Shown here: positions 17,969 to 27,394 of the stretch, one piece after another
Numbering within the stretch: the stretch's first letter is position 1
Layout: each line of letters begins with the position of its first letter
Assembly: GCA_963851385.1 (NCBI GenBank)
Contig: CAWKPE010000002.1
Location: 1 to 28,349, forward strand
Reading direction: 5' to 3'
Source: CAWEFA01 sp963851385
GTDB taxonomy: Bacteria; Bacteroidota; Bacteroidia; Bacteroidales; DTGW01
Length of the DNA stretch: 28,349 nt
Notes under the pieces: generated by a model
The model's input: only the letters and a program-made list of their open reading frames with translations
Database searches by the model: none
Told to the model about the DNA's origin: nothing
Translations under genes and position numbers: made by a program

Positions 17969-19211
17969 TTAGTCATATTTACGCTTAACAAACCATGTTT
18001 CTTTAAATGATAAATTAAGATTCCATTTTAGATAATTCTCCTGAATTTGCCCATCGGCTGCGGAACCTGTTTTACCGTAATTCAAAAGAGAAATTTAACA
18101 TTGCAATGTTTCTAATAGGCATACTTAATCCTGCACAAACTCCATAAGATAGCGGATTATAACCATTTATCTTAAGGTAAGAATTTCCAATTGCGATGCC
18201 GGTCTGATAACTAATTCTTTGAAAATAATTTTCATAGTAAGGTCTAATGTTCTTATATTCAAGACCCAATTTAATATTATGCATATCTGCAAGATAAACT
18301 CCCGGAGCATTGGAAACAATTTTTGACGAATTCTGATACCTGTAATCTGCAGCAAAAGTGTACTTATTATTTAAGGAGACAGATATTCCTGCACCATAAA
18401 ACATAGGTAGATATTGATTTTCGGTACCAATTGATTCATTTTCCAGGGTAGAGTTGTTTTGATCATAAATTGCCAGATTGGTATTCATGGTGATACTTGC
18501 ATTATATCCGTAAACTAACCCAAATACATATGAAATATTTTTTGCAAACGTGTCGATATATTGCAATCCAAAATCAAAATAAAACTTATTTGTATTTGAG
18601 GTTGTCTCTATGTTCCATCCATTTATTACAATATTATTATTAATAGATCCAAAAAGAGCGGAAGTGTTAATTCCAATAGAAATTTTGGGAGTAATCATGT
18701 AGGCATTACTCATAAATAATTTATTGAGGCCTCCATCACCATTATAATTTACAGGTACAGTTAAACCATATGTACCTTCAACTGGCTGAGTTGAATTGAT
18801 TGTATATCCTACTGTGGAGTATGGTGCCAATCCAAAGCCAATTGCCCATCTATGTGAAATACAAAATCCCATGGCAATTTTTTTGAAACTTGCAATGGTA
18901 GTATTTGCTGTTTGATTATCAAAATTAAAAGTGGACCATTGAACCAAAGCTGAAAAATCATATAAAAATGTCATACTGTCAATTCCGGTCAATGATGCCG
19001 GGTTTGAATTATTGAGCATGTCATGGCTTCTTATTCCTATGCTAACTCCTGCCATTCCTGCATTTCTTCCATACTCTCCAGTTTCAAGTTCACCTATTCC
19101 GTACATGGAATTAGGATTATATATGTTCTGTGCATTTAATACGTTTTCCTGAATAATTAAGTGAGCTATTGTGCAAAATATCCACAAGTATGTCTTGCTA
19201 ATTACCTTCAT
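17969..19211 (-). CDS. Outer-membrane beta-barrel protein next to DUF4270 (one frameshift)
   Basis: About 413 aa after correction, with a signal sequence (MKVISKTYLW to NVLNA) and FadL/OmpP1-like features. SMYGIGELETGEYGRNAGMA is followed by SIGIRSHDMLNNSNPASLTG, the early Asn-Pro-Ala region typical of long-chain fatty-acid transporter-like barrels. Many aromatic-flanked strands follow. One extra T near 18076 ends the frame at FELR. In the next frame it continues FEYGKTGSAADGQIQENY and ends WFVKRKYD with a stop at 17969-17971, a plausible barrel C-terminus. The ATG overlaps the end of the DUF4270 gene by 14 nt, suggesting coupled translation. Whether it transports anything is not known. Confidence 0.78.
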
Positions 19212-20485
19212 AAATCATCAGTTTAATTTCAAATGAAAGCTGATTTTTTAAATTTTTCTCATCTCCAAGCATCAATCTTCTCAAAGGGATACCTTGTTCC
19301 TTTAAGTGGTATACTTAATGCAATAATTTGCTTATCTTTTGCAAAAGCAGTTGCTTGATTTTTAATAAAACTTGTTATGTCTATTCCATATCTTGTGTTC
19401 AGATCATTATTGAGATAATCCCTGGTTAAAAACACATAAGACGAAGATAACTGATCATTTGTTTCTTTACTTAACAAACTCAAATAAAGACTATCAGGTA
19501 AAAGAGTATTTACTTTATAACTTCCTAATATGGGTTTCATATTTATTTGAGCAGCAGTAACAGTTACAAATTTGCCAAGGAATTCTAAATAATTAACATA
19601 TGGGAATTCAATTCTTGTATGAATACCGGTTATTCCCTGTACAAATGTCTGGTGGCCTGTAAGATTTGAGGATTTTCCTTTACTATTAGTTATCTCTATA
19701 TTCTTAATTTGATTGAATTGAGAACTTGAACTTAATGAAATATTGATAGAATCATTAGTCAATTGATGATTATGACGAATATGATAATAAAGTGACATGA
19801 AAATTTCAGAACTAGAAGCAACAAAACTACATATTGATTTACTTGAAGGATCAGGTACTAAAGCCAGTCCTTTAAAATAGTTTGAAAACTGATCATCGGT
19901 AGAAAAGCCATTGATTTTGCGCATCAATGTATCAAGTAAGCTTTGTCCGAATTCAACAGACAAATTAGTAACAATATTTTTACGAAGAGTAGGTTTTGGA
20001 TAAAAAGCAATAGTTGCAATGGGAGTCGGTTCCCTGAGAAATGAATCATTACTGTATAAATACCCATTATTCTCCAGTTGGATCTCACTTGTCAAATGAT
20101 AAACCAAGATTTTTTGCAGAACAGAAGTATCGCCAATATAATCGGGGTAACATTTCAATGAAAGCTTTAATGAATCAAAAACAGCCAAAGTATCAGCAGT
20201 ATAAGTCGGGAGGGAAAATGGCAAATAGCTTATAGAACTTATTGATGATCCAAAGTATTTAACAGTATCATTAAATTGGCCAACCCACGCAAAACCCAAA
20301 TTTGAAGTCAAAACTGAATCATCCTGGAAGGTTGATAAGTTCGCAGTACACGTGTCTGTTACTGTAACTATCACATTGCTTTGCAGATTCTCACTACCCA
20401 TTGAAAAATCATCTTTTATACATGAGATGACCAGGAAGGGGAACATAATAATTACTAACAGAACTAGCTTTAAACGATAAATCAT
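19198..20485 (-). CDS. DUF4270 family lipoprotein (one frameshift at the C-terminus)
   Basis: About 428 aa after correction. The N-terminus is a lipoprotein signal (MIYRLKLVLLVIIMFPFLVI, then lipobox Cys in ISCIKDDFS). The beta-rich body has TDTCTANLSTFQDDSVLTSN, LGFAWVGQFNDTVKYFGSS, DSLKLSLKCYPDYIGDTSV and LVPDPSSKSICSF, matching DUF4270, a surface-lipoprotein-like family of Bacteroidota with unknown function. One extra base near 19256 gives an early stop after IDAWR. In the next frame the tail reads KNLKNQLSFEIKLMIYEGN, the usual strand ending, and stops at 19198-19200 inside the OMP start. It is divergent from the kelch gene. Confidence 0.88.
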
Positions 20486-20691
20486 TTTTTACTCTTAAAA
20501 AATTGCCAAGCAGCAAAAAAAAGAACTTTTAACCACCTTTAGAAATAGAATATATAGGCTAAACTTTAATGCAGTCGAATGATAATTATTTGCCTGTTAA
20601 TGGTTAAAATGGCAGTTGCATAATTGTTAGTTTTATTTGACCGATAATAATACCAATCCTGCCAGAATACAAATATGTTTCATAGAAAATA

Positions 20692-20723
20692 TTTTGAAGC
20701 CGCAATTCAAACGAATAGCTTTG
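20692..20723 (+). promoter_or_regulatory. Promoter of the kelch-DUF4907 unit
   Basis: TTTTG at 20692-20696, 19 nt, then TAGCTTTG at 20716-20723 fits the Bacteroidota consensus (TTTG-N19-TAnnTTTG) exactly, 37 nt before the ATG at 20761. It is the best promoter in the window. The rest of the 20486-20760 gap shows no gene. Confidence 0.65.
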
Positions 20724-20760
20724 CCCGATTATAAATAGTATTAATTAATTTATTATACAA

Positions 20761-21779
20761 TGAGAATTATTAAGTTTGGTATTGTTTGTATTGTTGCATG
20801 TGTAGTAATAAGCTCATGCAGTTCAGATAGTAGTACAACATTAGTGGGAGACTGGGTTAAGTTTCCGATTATCCTGGAGCCATCAGAAGCGATGCAATTT
20901 CTTTTACAATTGGAGATGAAGCATATGTTGGCTTAGGAGATAATGGTACAGACACATTGTTAGCAATGTATGCATATAATGCAAGCGGAGATGCTTGGAC
21001 ACAAATAGCTGATTTTAAGGGAACCGCCAGAACAAATGCAACAGCTTTTTCAATCGGAACTAAAGGTTATGTTACTACGGGCTACGATGGAAACAATAAT
21101 GTTTATTTGAAAGATGTTATGGGAATATGATCAGGAATCGAATTCATGGACCAGGAAAACTGATTTTATTGGGTCAGCCCGTAATTATGCTGTAAGCTTC
21201 ACTTTGAATGATACTGGTTATGTAGGCACAGGATTTGATGGTAGTTATCTTAGCGATTTTTATAGATATATACAGGCTACTGATAGCTGGCAGGCGATTC
21301 CAATATAAGAGGATCAAAACGGGAAGGCGCGACAGCTTTTGTAATAGATGGAAAAGCATATGTAGTTAGCGGTGTTAGTAATGGAAACTATGTACGGTGA
21401 TATTTGGATGTTTGATCCATTAATACAGAAGTGGGAACCAAGGCGTGAAATTACAAACAGCACTGATTCAACTTTTGACGATCTTTACACCACAATTGTC
21501 AGGGCATATGGTGTATCATTTGTAATTAATGGTAAAGGATACCTTGCCACTGGAGCATACACACTTCAATTAATTCCCACACTTGGGAATATGATCCAAT
21601 TAATGATTTATGGACAGAAAAAACCGCGATTTGAAGGTAATGCAAGATATGGTGCAGTTGCTTTTTCTGTTAGTAACAGAGGTTTTGTTACTACCGGTCT
21701 AAGCGGAAGCTCCAGATATGATGATTGTTTTGAGTTTTTACCAAATGCTGCGGTCAATGCGTATAACAATCATCACTAA
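20761..21779 (+). CDS. Kelch-repeat beta-propeller lipoprotein (about six frameshifts)
   Basis: About 340 aa after correction. A lipoprotein signal (MRIIKFGIVCIVACVVISSC) is followed by five to six kelch blades. Each has a strand with a GYVxTG-like end and a W in the next: GDEAYVGLG, NATAFSIGTKGYVTTGYDG, LWEYDQESNSWTRKTDF, YAVSFTLNDTGYVGTGFDG, GDIWMFDPLIQKWEPR and YGAVAFSVSNRGFVTTGLSG. Breaks are inferred near 20865, 21115, 21305, 21400, 21563 and 21630, mixed insertions and deletions, and the kelch pattern resumes after each. The end overlaps the DUF4907 start by 23 nt. Kelch propellers bind proteins or glycans; nothing here names the ligand. It is a real gene by pattern, but exact residues at breaks are uncertain. 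Confidence 0.83.
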
Positions 21780-22098
21780 GGGATTTGTTCTTATTGCTAT
21801 AATTTTATGCTTTATCTTTTTTTTAATAATAAATCATAATTCAAATAAAGTTGAATTAAACATAACCGTATTTGAAATTAATAATGGTTGGGGATACAAA
21901 ATCAAGAAAAAGAATAAAACTATTATCTATCAGCCAAATATTCCCGTAATAGAAGGAAATGAACCATTTCATTCAAAGAATGATGCGTTAAAGGCTGCTG
22001 AAATGGTAAGATGTAAAATCATTCATAGAAAAATACCTGCATTGACAAAGAATGAACTTATCAATGCAGGTATTTCTCTTAATAGAAATTCTTACTGA
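21757..22098 (+). CDS. DUF4907 family membrane-anchored protein
   Basis: About 113 aa. I chose the ATG at 21757 (MRITIITKGF), not the in-frame ATG at 21718, because it begins a clean N-terminal hydrophobic anchor (FVLIAIILCFIFFLII). The remaining domain has NITVFEINNGWGYKIKKKNK, IIYQPNIPVIEGNEPF, SKNDALKAAEMV and PALTKNELINAGI. This matches DUF4907, a small Bacteroidota family often near kelch or DUF4270 genes (recalled, not searched). Function is unknown. It overlaps the kelch gene by 23 nt, pointing to one operon with translational coupling. Confidence 0.82.
   Translation: MRITIITKGFVLIAIILCFIFFLIINHNSNKVELNITVFEINNGWGYKIKKKNKTIIYQPNIPVIEGNEPFHSKNDALKAAEMVRCKIIHRKIPALTKNELINAGISLNRNSY
22031..22075. 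repeat. Perfect 15-bp inverted repeat at the 3' end of the DUF4907 gene
   Basis: Arms 22031-22045 and 22061-22075 are perfectly complementary around a 15-nt loop, inside the coding sequence and about 20 nt before the stop. The stem begins AAA and ends UUU followed by CUCUU, so it could act as a weak terminator overlapping the coding region. Confidence 0.6.
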
Positions 22099-22248
22099 AA
22101 CAGAAATATATTCTTTCCAGATTAAATCGGGATTGGGATTGACATTTTTATATATTTTATTTGGTAATAATTCTGTTATTCAATAAAATCTCTTCTAAAT
22201 TGTCAGTTGTAAAAAACTTTTAAGATGATTATTTAAATCATTTCTATT

Positions 22249-22914
22249 CTATTTTTTTGACAATTCTTGTTTTTTGACACCAAACTTATATACCAATCCG
22301 GCACTAATGCTATAATAATCTGATATCTGGTTTGTAGTTTCAATAACAGAATTACTTAAATTACTTATATAATTTATTTTTGAGTTTATATCCAGGGCAA
22401 AAGTTTTAGCTATATCAATCTGAATGCCGGCAACTGGGGCATCACCAAACCTGGCATGAAAAGAATTTCTATGAAGGAAAATATAATTTGCTGTATTTAT
22501 ATCATAATTAGCGGAAACGTATTTAAGGTTTGTCAGATTAAGTCCAAATTCAAATCCTAAATAAGGTTTAAACCATTTAGTCAATAAAAAATAATTTATT
22601 GAAGCACGTATTGGAATTATGTAAAAATTAATATTACTATAATTATTCCAGTATGTATTTCCCCAATATTTAGCATAAAAATATTCAAATCCGCTACTTA
22701 TGCCAACACCCAATCTTTTTGTTAAAAGACACTTTACATTTATATCGACACCTGGACTATTATGATAATAGTTATTCATAGTTCCAAATGGAAAGTTCGT
22801 TGCTGCTTCAACTTTCAAATTAATCTGTGGATGTGAACAAAAAAGCGAATCAACATGTGAATGTGCAGATATGCAAAAAATCGCCACAATAAAAAATAAA
22901 CTGATTTTTTTCAT
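22249..22914 (-). CDS. Small outer-membrane beta-barrel protein
   Basis: A 221-aa protein. I chose the ATG at 22914, not the open frame start at 23076, because it begins a clean signal peptide (MKKISLFFIVAIFCISAHS) and the longer frame has no signal and runs through AT-rich DNA. The mature part is rich in aromatic strands (INLKVEAATNFPFGT, GVGISSGFEYFYAKY, NFYIIPIRASINYFLL, PYLGFEFGLNL) and ends with SISAGLVYKFGVKK, a barrel-like strand. It resembles the generic Bacteroidota PorT/outer-membrane beta-barrel type. Partners and function are unknown. It is convergent with the DUF4907 gene. Confidence 0.72.
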   Translation of the reverse strand: MKKISLFFIVAIFCISAHSHVDSLFCSHPQINLKVEAATNFPFGTMNNYYHNSPGVDINVKCLLTKRLGVGISSGFEYFYAKYWGNTYWNNYSNINFYIIPIRASINYFLLTKWFKPYLGFEFGLNLTNLKYVSANYDINTANYIFLHRNSFHARFGDAPVAGIQIDIAKTFALDINSKINYISNLSNSVIETTNQISDYYSISAGLVYKFGVKKQELSKK

Positions 22915-23014
22915 AATTAAAATATTTTTGAACTTAGACCTGACTATACAATTATGCATTGAGCTTGTTTCGTTAAAATTAAAATAAGGAACATTTTTAA
23001 AACATAAATTGATG

Positions 23015-23022
23015 CAAATATA
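23015..23022 (-). promoter_or_regulatory. -7 promoter box of the small barrel gene
   Basis: CAAATATA on the plus strand reads TATATTTG on the minus strand, a TAnnTTTG match about 100 nt before the ATG at 22914. The leader would be rather long. Confidence 0.35.
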
Positions 23023-23162
23023 GCTGCAATTGAATATAGTTGCATACTTTGTTAGGATATTATTATAGTAATTCAATAATTAACGTATTAAAAAGTAATG
23101 AAACAGGCAACTTAAATCGTTTACTAAATGAGAGCTTTGAAATTGTATAATATTCACATAGC

Positions 23163-23283
23163 AATGTCGTTTAGTTAAGCAGTTTTATATCATTGGTCAT
23201 ACTTCGACAAGCTCAGTATGACCTCATTTTATTGTCACCCTGAGCTTGTCGAAGGGTGTTTCGTTCCTTAATTAAACGACATT
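23163..23283. mobile_element. MITE/REP-like palindromic element, 121 bp
   Basis: Outer arms of 17 nt (23163-23179 and 23267-23283) pair with one mismatch. Inside them, CTTCGACAAGCTCAG (23202-23216) and its exact complement CTGAGCTTGTCGAAG (23240-23254) form the core. Each core is itself flanked by short arms (GTCATA/TATGAC and CACCC/GGGTG). No ORF lies in it. This is the layout of a non-autonomous palindromic repeat; the core word is familiar from dispersed repeats in Bacteroidota and other bacteria. Only one copy is present here. Confidence 0.7.
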
Positions 23284-23753
23284 GATTCATATAGTGTAAT
23301 TTAGATTATTTTAAAATCTGTTCGATTTAAATTAGATCAAGCTTTTGTTTTTATTTCTTACTCATGATTAGATTGAGCATGTGTAATTTTTGTATGATAA
23401 TTTATTTTCAAGCCATTTTTCTATTACTAAGTATATTAATAAAATATGGAATGGTAACAATATTTCTATCAGTTATTAATTTGAAAAAGAAATAAATTTT
23501 ATTACTGACTTATAATTTCTAAATTAGAAATAAGTATTACATTTTTTAAGGTATTTTTATTTATAAATTTAGCTCTCTTATTACTGATAATCTGACACAA
23601 ATATTTTTTTTAAAATTTTTCTTTCCAGATATTATCTTTAATACCTCTGTTAATAATTTTGCTTACTTATTGTTGACTTTAATTTAATTGCAAGTTCTAA
23701 CTCATTAATCTTTAAATCATCATCCTTTCCAAACATTTAACTTATTTTTTCTA
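23284..23753. other. Long AT-rich gap without a gene
   Basis: This stretch is very AT-rich, with stop codons in all frames. The only structure I see is a short imperfect inverted repeat around 23509-23534. I find no RNA gene or conserved protein fragment. Confidence 0.5.
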
Positions 23754-23789
23754 TTTGAAAACACTAAATTAAATTTTTAAGTACCTTTG
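23754..23789 (+). promoter_or_regulatory. Promoter of ppdK
   Basis: TTTG at 23754-23757 and TACCTTTG at 23782-23789 match the Bacteroidota elements, though the 24-nt spacing is a little long. The -7 box is 68 nt before the ATG. Confidence 0.5.
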
Positions 23790-23857
23790 TACCTTTCTTT
23801 TAAAGAAAAACATATAAATTATTAAATATCAATCAGTTAAATTTTAAATAAATTACA

Positions 23858-26586
23858 ATGTCAAAGGTTAAAAGAGTTTATTTTTTCGGTGCTAAAAAAG
23901 CCGATGGAAAAGCAGATATGAAAAATTTGCTTGGTGGTAAAGGTGCAAACCTTGCTGAGATGTGCCTGTTAGGTTTACCTGTTCCTGCAGGTTTTACTGT
24001 CACAACCGACGTATGTACGGAGTATTATGAAAATGATTGCCAGCTTCCAAAAGAACTTATGCCGGAAGTATGGGAAAATATGAAGATGGTGGAAAAAATA
24101 ATGGGCATGAAGTATGGAGATCCTGAAAATGTTTTATTGGTTTCATGTCGTTCAGGTGCTCGTAAATCGATGCCTGGAATGATGGACACAGTATTGAACG
24201 TTGGATTATGCTCAGCTACTATTCCTGGTTTTATAAAAAAAACTAATAACCCACGTTTTGTATGGGACTCATACCGTCGTTTAATTATGATGTATGCTGA
24301 CGTCGTGATGGAAAAAGCTGAAGGTATTGAACCTAAAGATGGCAAAGGCATTCGTAAAGTATTGGATGATATGCTTGATACATTTAAGCATAAAAAAGGA
24401 TATAAATCAGATACTGAAATCACTGCTGATGAATTAAAACAATTGGCTGAAGATTTCAAGAAAAAAGTAAAAGAAGTACTTGGAAAAGAATTTCCTGACG
24501 ATGCCAAAGAACAACTTGAAGGTGGGATAAAGGCAGTATTCAAAAGCTGGAACGGTAAAAAAGCAGTTTCATACCGCCGTATCGAAGGTATTCCCGATGA
24601 TTGGGGAACAGCCGTAAATGTTCAGTCCATGGTATTTGGCAATATGGGCGACACTTCTGCTACCGGTGTTGCTTTTACACGTAACCCGGCAACCGGAGAA
24701 AACAAGTTTTACGGTGAATGGTTGGTTAATGCGCAGGGTGAAGATGTTGTTGCCGGAATCCGCACTCCAAGTCCATTGAATAACGATACCAAAAACGAAC
24801 AAAACAAACATCTTAAGAGCATGCAGGAAGCTATGCCTCCGACTTATAAAGAACTTGATAATATCCGCAACATTCTTGAAAATGCATACAAGGATATGTT
24901 AGATATTGAGTTCACAATCCAGGAAGGTAAACTTTATATGTTACAGTGCCGTGCCGGAAAACGTACAGGAACTGCTGCACTGAACATGGCAATGGATATG
25001 CTTTCTGAAAAACTTATTGATGAAAAGAGATGCTGTTACACGCGTTGAGCCTGCACAACTCGATGAATTGTTACATCCCATTTGCGATCCGGCTGAAGAA
25101 AAGAAAGTATCTATTTTAGTTAAAGGGTTACCTGCAGGACCTGGTGCTGCTGTTGGAAAAATAGTTTTTACTGCCGAAGATGCAGTTGCTTGGCACCGCA
25201 AAGGTGAAAAAGTTATACTTCTCCGTGAAGAAACCAACCCTGAAGATGTTGAAGGAATGCGTGCTGCCGAAGGTATCCTTACCGCCCGTGGTGGTATGAC
25301 CTCCCATGCTGCTCTAGTTGCCCGTGGTTGGGGTAAATGTTGTATAGTAGGTGCCGGTGGTATTCATGTTGATGCTGCTACCAAAAAAGCCAAAATATGC
25401 AGGTAGCGATATCGTTATTAAAGAAGGTGATGTAGTTACGTTGAATGGTACTAAAGGATCTGTTTATAATGGTGCTATTCCATTAATGGATGCTTCAGAA
25501 AACCCACGTTTCCAGGGTTTCATGAAAATGGTCGACAAGTTCCGTACTATGGGTGTCCGTACAAACGCTGATACTCCGACTGATGCAAAGATTGCACGCG
25601 ATTTCGGTGCTGAAGGTATCGGTCTTTTCCGTACTGAGCATATGTTTTATGGTGAAGGTTCGGATCAGCCATTATTCTTGCTTCGTAAGATGATTCTTAG
25701 CAAGGGAGTAGAAGAACGTCGTAAAGCACTTGATGAACTTTATTCTTTTGTCAAGAAAGATATTAAAGCAACTATGCTTGCAATGGATACACTGCCTGTT
25801 ACCTTCCGTTTGCTTGATCCACCCTTACATGAGTTCGTTCCTCAAAGCCATGATAAGCAGGCTGAACTTGCAAAAGCTCTGGGCATCAAACCGGAAGAAA
25901 TTGCAAAGCGTGGTGAAGATTTACATGAATCTAATCCAATGATGGGTCACCGTGGTGTACGTTTAGGTGTCACTTATCCTGAGGTTTCTGAAATGCAGAT
26001 TCGTGCTATTTTCGAATCGGCTGCAGAACTTATTAAAGAAGGGAAACAACCACATCCTGAAATTATGGTTCCGGTTACCTGTGATGTTTCAGAACTTGAT
26101 TTTACCAAGAAAATTGTTGACAATGTATATGCTGAGATAATTGCTAAATTTGGAATGAAGCAAATTGAATTCAAATATGGCACGATGATTGAAATTCCAC
26201 GTGCTTCATTACTTGCAGATCGTATGGCAAAAACAGCTGAATTTTTCTCATTTGGCACAAACGACCTGACACAAATGACTTTTGGTTTCAGCCGTGATGA
26301 TATTGGTGGTTTTATGAACGATTATCTTGATAATAAAATGTTGGCCGCTGACCCATTCCAGACAATTGACCAGGACGGCGTTGGCCAGCTTATTAAAATG
26401 TCTGTTGAAAAAGGCCGTGCTACGCGAAAGGATTTAAAAGTCGGTATTTGCGGTGAACAGGGTGGTGACCCTGCTTCGGTTGAATTTTGCTATAAGACAG
26501 GTTTGACTTACGTGAGCTGCTCACCTTTCCGCGTTCCAATTGCAAGGTTGGCTGCTGCACAAGCTGCTATAAAGGCTGGAAAATAG
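23858..26586 (+). CDS. ppdK: Pyruvate, phosphate dikinase (two frameshifts)
   Basis: PPDK interconverts pyruvate, ATP and phosphate with PEP, AMP and pyrophosphate in the cytosol, serving glycolysis or gluconeogenesis. The N-terminal ATP-grasp part has NLLGGKGANLAEM and SCRSGARKSMPGMMDTVLN. The central phosphohistidine domain has the GGMTSHAALVARGWGK motif, catalytic His near residue 483. The C-terminal PEP-binding barrel has GLFRTEHMF, NPMMGHRGVRLG, FFSFGTNDLTQMTFG and ICGEQGGDP, with the catalytic Cys in GLTYVSCSPFRVP. Corrected length is 908 aa, typical. Extra single bases are inferred near 25029 (in an AG-rich run) and 25394 (in AAAA). The reading continues in the next frame each time, so the gene is probably intact in the organism. 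It has its own terminator. Confidence 0.96.
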
Positions 26587-26590
26587 ACTC

Positions 26591-26639
26591 CTCACCACGG
26601 AAGTCTCCTCAACGACATTGAGAAAGACGTCAGTGTGAG
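26591..26639 (+). other. Structured 3' untranslated region of ppdK
   Basis: Nested complementary blocks CTCAC/GTGAG (26591-26595, 26635-26639), GTCT/AGAC (26603-26606, 26625-26628) and CTCAA/TTGAG (26608-26612, 26618-26622) can form one stem-loop right after the stop codon and about 37 nt before the terminator. Confidence 0.4.
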
Positions 26640-26675
26640 AATAAGTTATCGCCAATGATGATAGAATTAGAAATG

Positions 26676-26702
26676 ACCCTGCTTATATTCGGCAGGGTTT
26701 TT
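26676..26702 (+). terminator. Rho-independent terminator of ppdK
   Basis: The stem ACCCTGC (26676-26682) pairs with GCAGGGT (26692-26698) around a 9-nt loop and is followed by a T run. It sits 90 nt after the ppdK stop. Confidence 0.85.
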
Positions 26703-26833
26703 CATTAACTACAATTAACGGAATGAGTTGATAAATTTATAAAATTATACTACTTGTTTTTTAAATTGATAATTAAGAAATCCTGACGGAGTTTGAGATA
26801 TTAATAGTCCTTAGGTTTGTGAGACTAAATCAT

Positions 26834-27280
26834 TTATTTATTCCAATATTTTTTACCATAGCTACAGAATATTTCTTCTCCTGTCATAATATTTCTGATC
26901 GCTACAATACAAATATTCCCATTTTCGTCCAGAATTATTTTCGAATTATTTTTGCGTTTAATTTTCACATGACCTAAAGCATCATTTGCATATTTAGCAA
27001 AACAATTCACTCTCATGGAATCTAATACTGATCCATCGGGCAAGTTAATAAAATAGCCATCATCTCCATTTTTTGTTCTGTATTGGGCTTCTTTATCTGA
27101 TAAAATCTCTCCTTTAAAAATTGAAATTACTTCATCTTTGTAAAGTGGAATTGCAGTAAATAAACCATTCCCTGAACCAGGTATTTGAGATTCCTTGATA
27201 TACAAATAGTCTTGTTCTTTAGCCTCGATTTTATATGTTGTCGAATCAGAATATTCTTTAAAACGAGTAATCCCTTTCAT
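26834..27280 (-). CDS. SET-domain protein, putative lysine methyltransferase
   Basis: A 148-aa protein consisting of little more than a SET domain, a fold that transfers a methyl group from S-adenosylmethionine to protein lysine. Landmarks are IKESQIPGSGNGLFTAIPL (SET start, GxG), EVISIFKGEILSDKEAQYR, INLPDGSVLDS, the NCFAKYANDA stretch in place of the usual RFINHSC, and the C-terminal GEEIFCSYGKKYW with the conserved Tyr. I chose the ATG at 27280 because the longer open frame to 27454 passes through AT-rich DNA without similarity. Small SET proteins of this kind exist in bacteria; their targets are largely unknown. It is divergent from the GT4 gene. Confidence 0.83.
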   Translation of the reverse strand: MKGITRFKEYSDSTTYKIEAKEQDYLYIKESQIPGSGNGLFTAIPLYKDEVISIFKGEILSDKEAQYRTKNGDDGYFINLPDGSVLDSMRVNCFAKYANDALGHVKIKRKNNSKIILDENGNICIVAIRNIMTGEEIFCSYGKKYWNK

Positions 27281-27394
27281 GACATTTATTTTTCCAGAAC
27301 TTTTTTTTAAATGAAAAATGTTTGAATATGATTTATTATAAAAATCAAAGAAAAAACAATATATAGAAAATAATTTAAATAAGAAATTATCAAT

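Noticed and set aside
22915..23076. N-terminal extension of the small barrel protein
   Set aside because: The signal peptide begins at 22914, and the extra residues are AT-rich noise.
24025..24543. 172-aa minus-strand frame inside ppdK
   Set aside because: Shadow ORF of the conserved ATP-grasp region with low-complexity Ser-rich translation.
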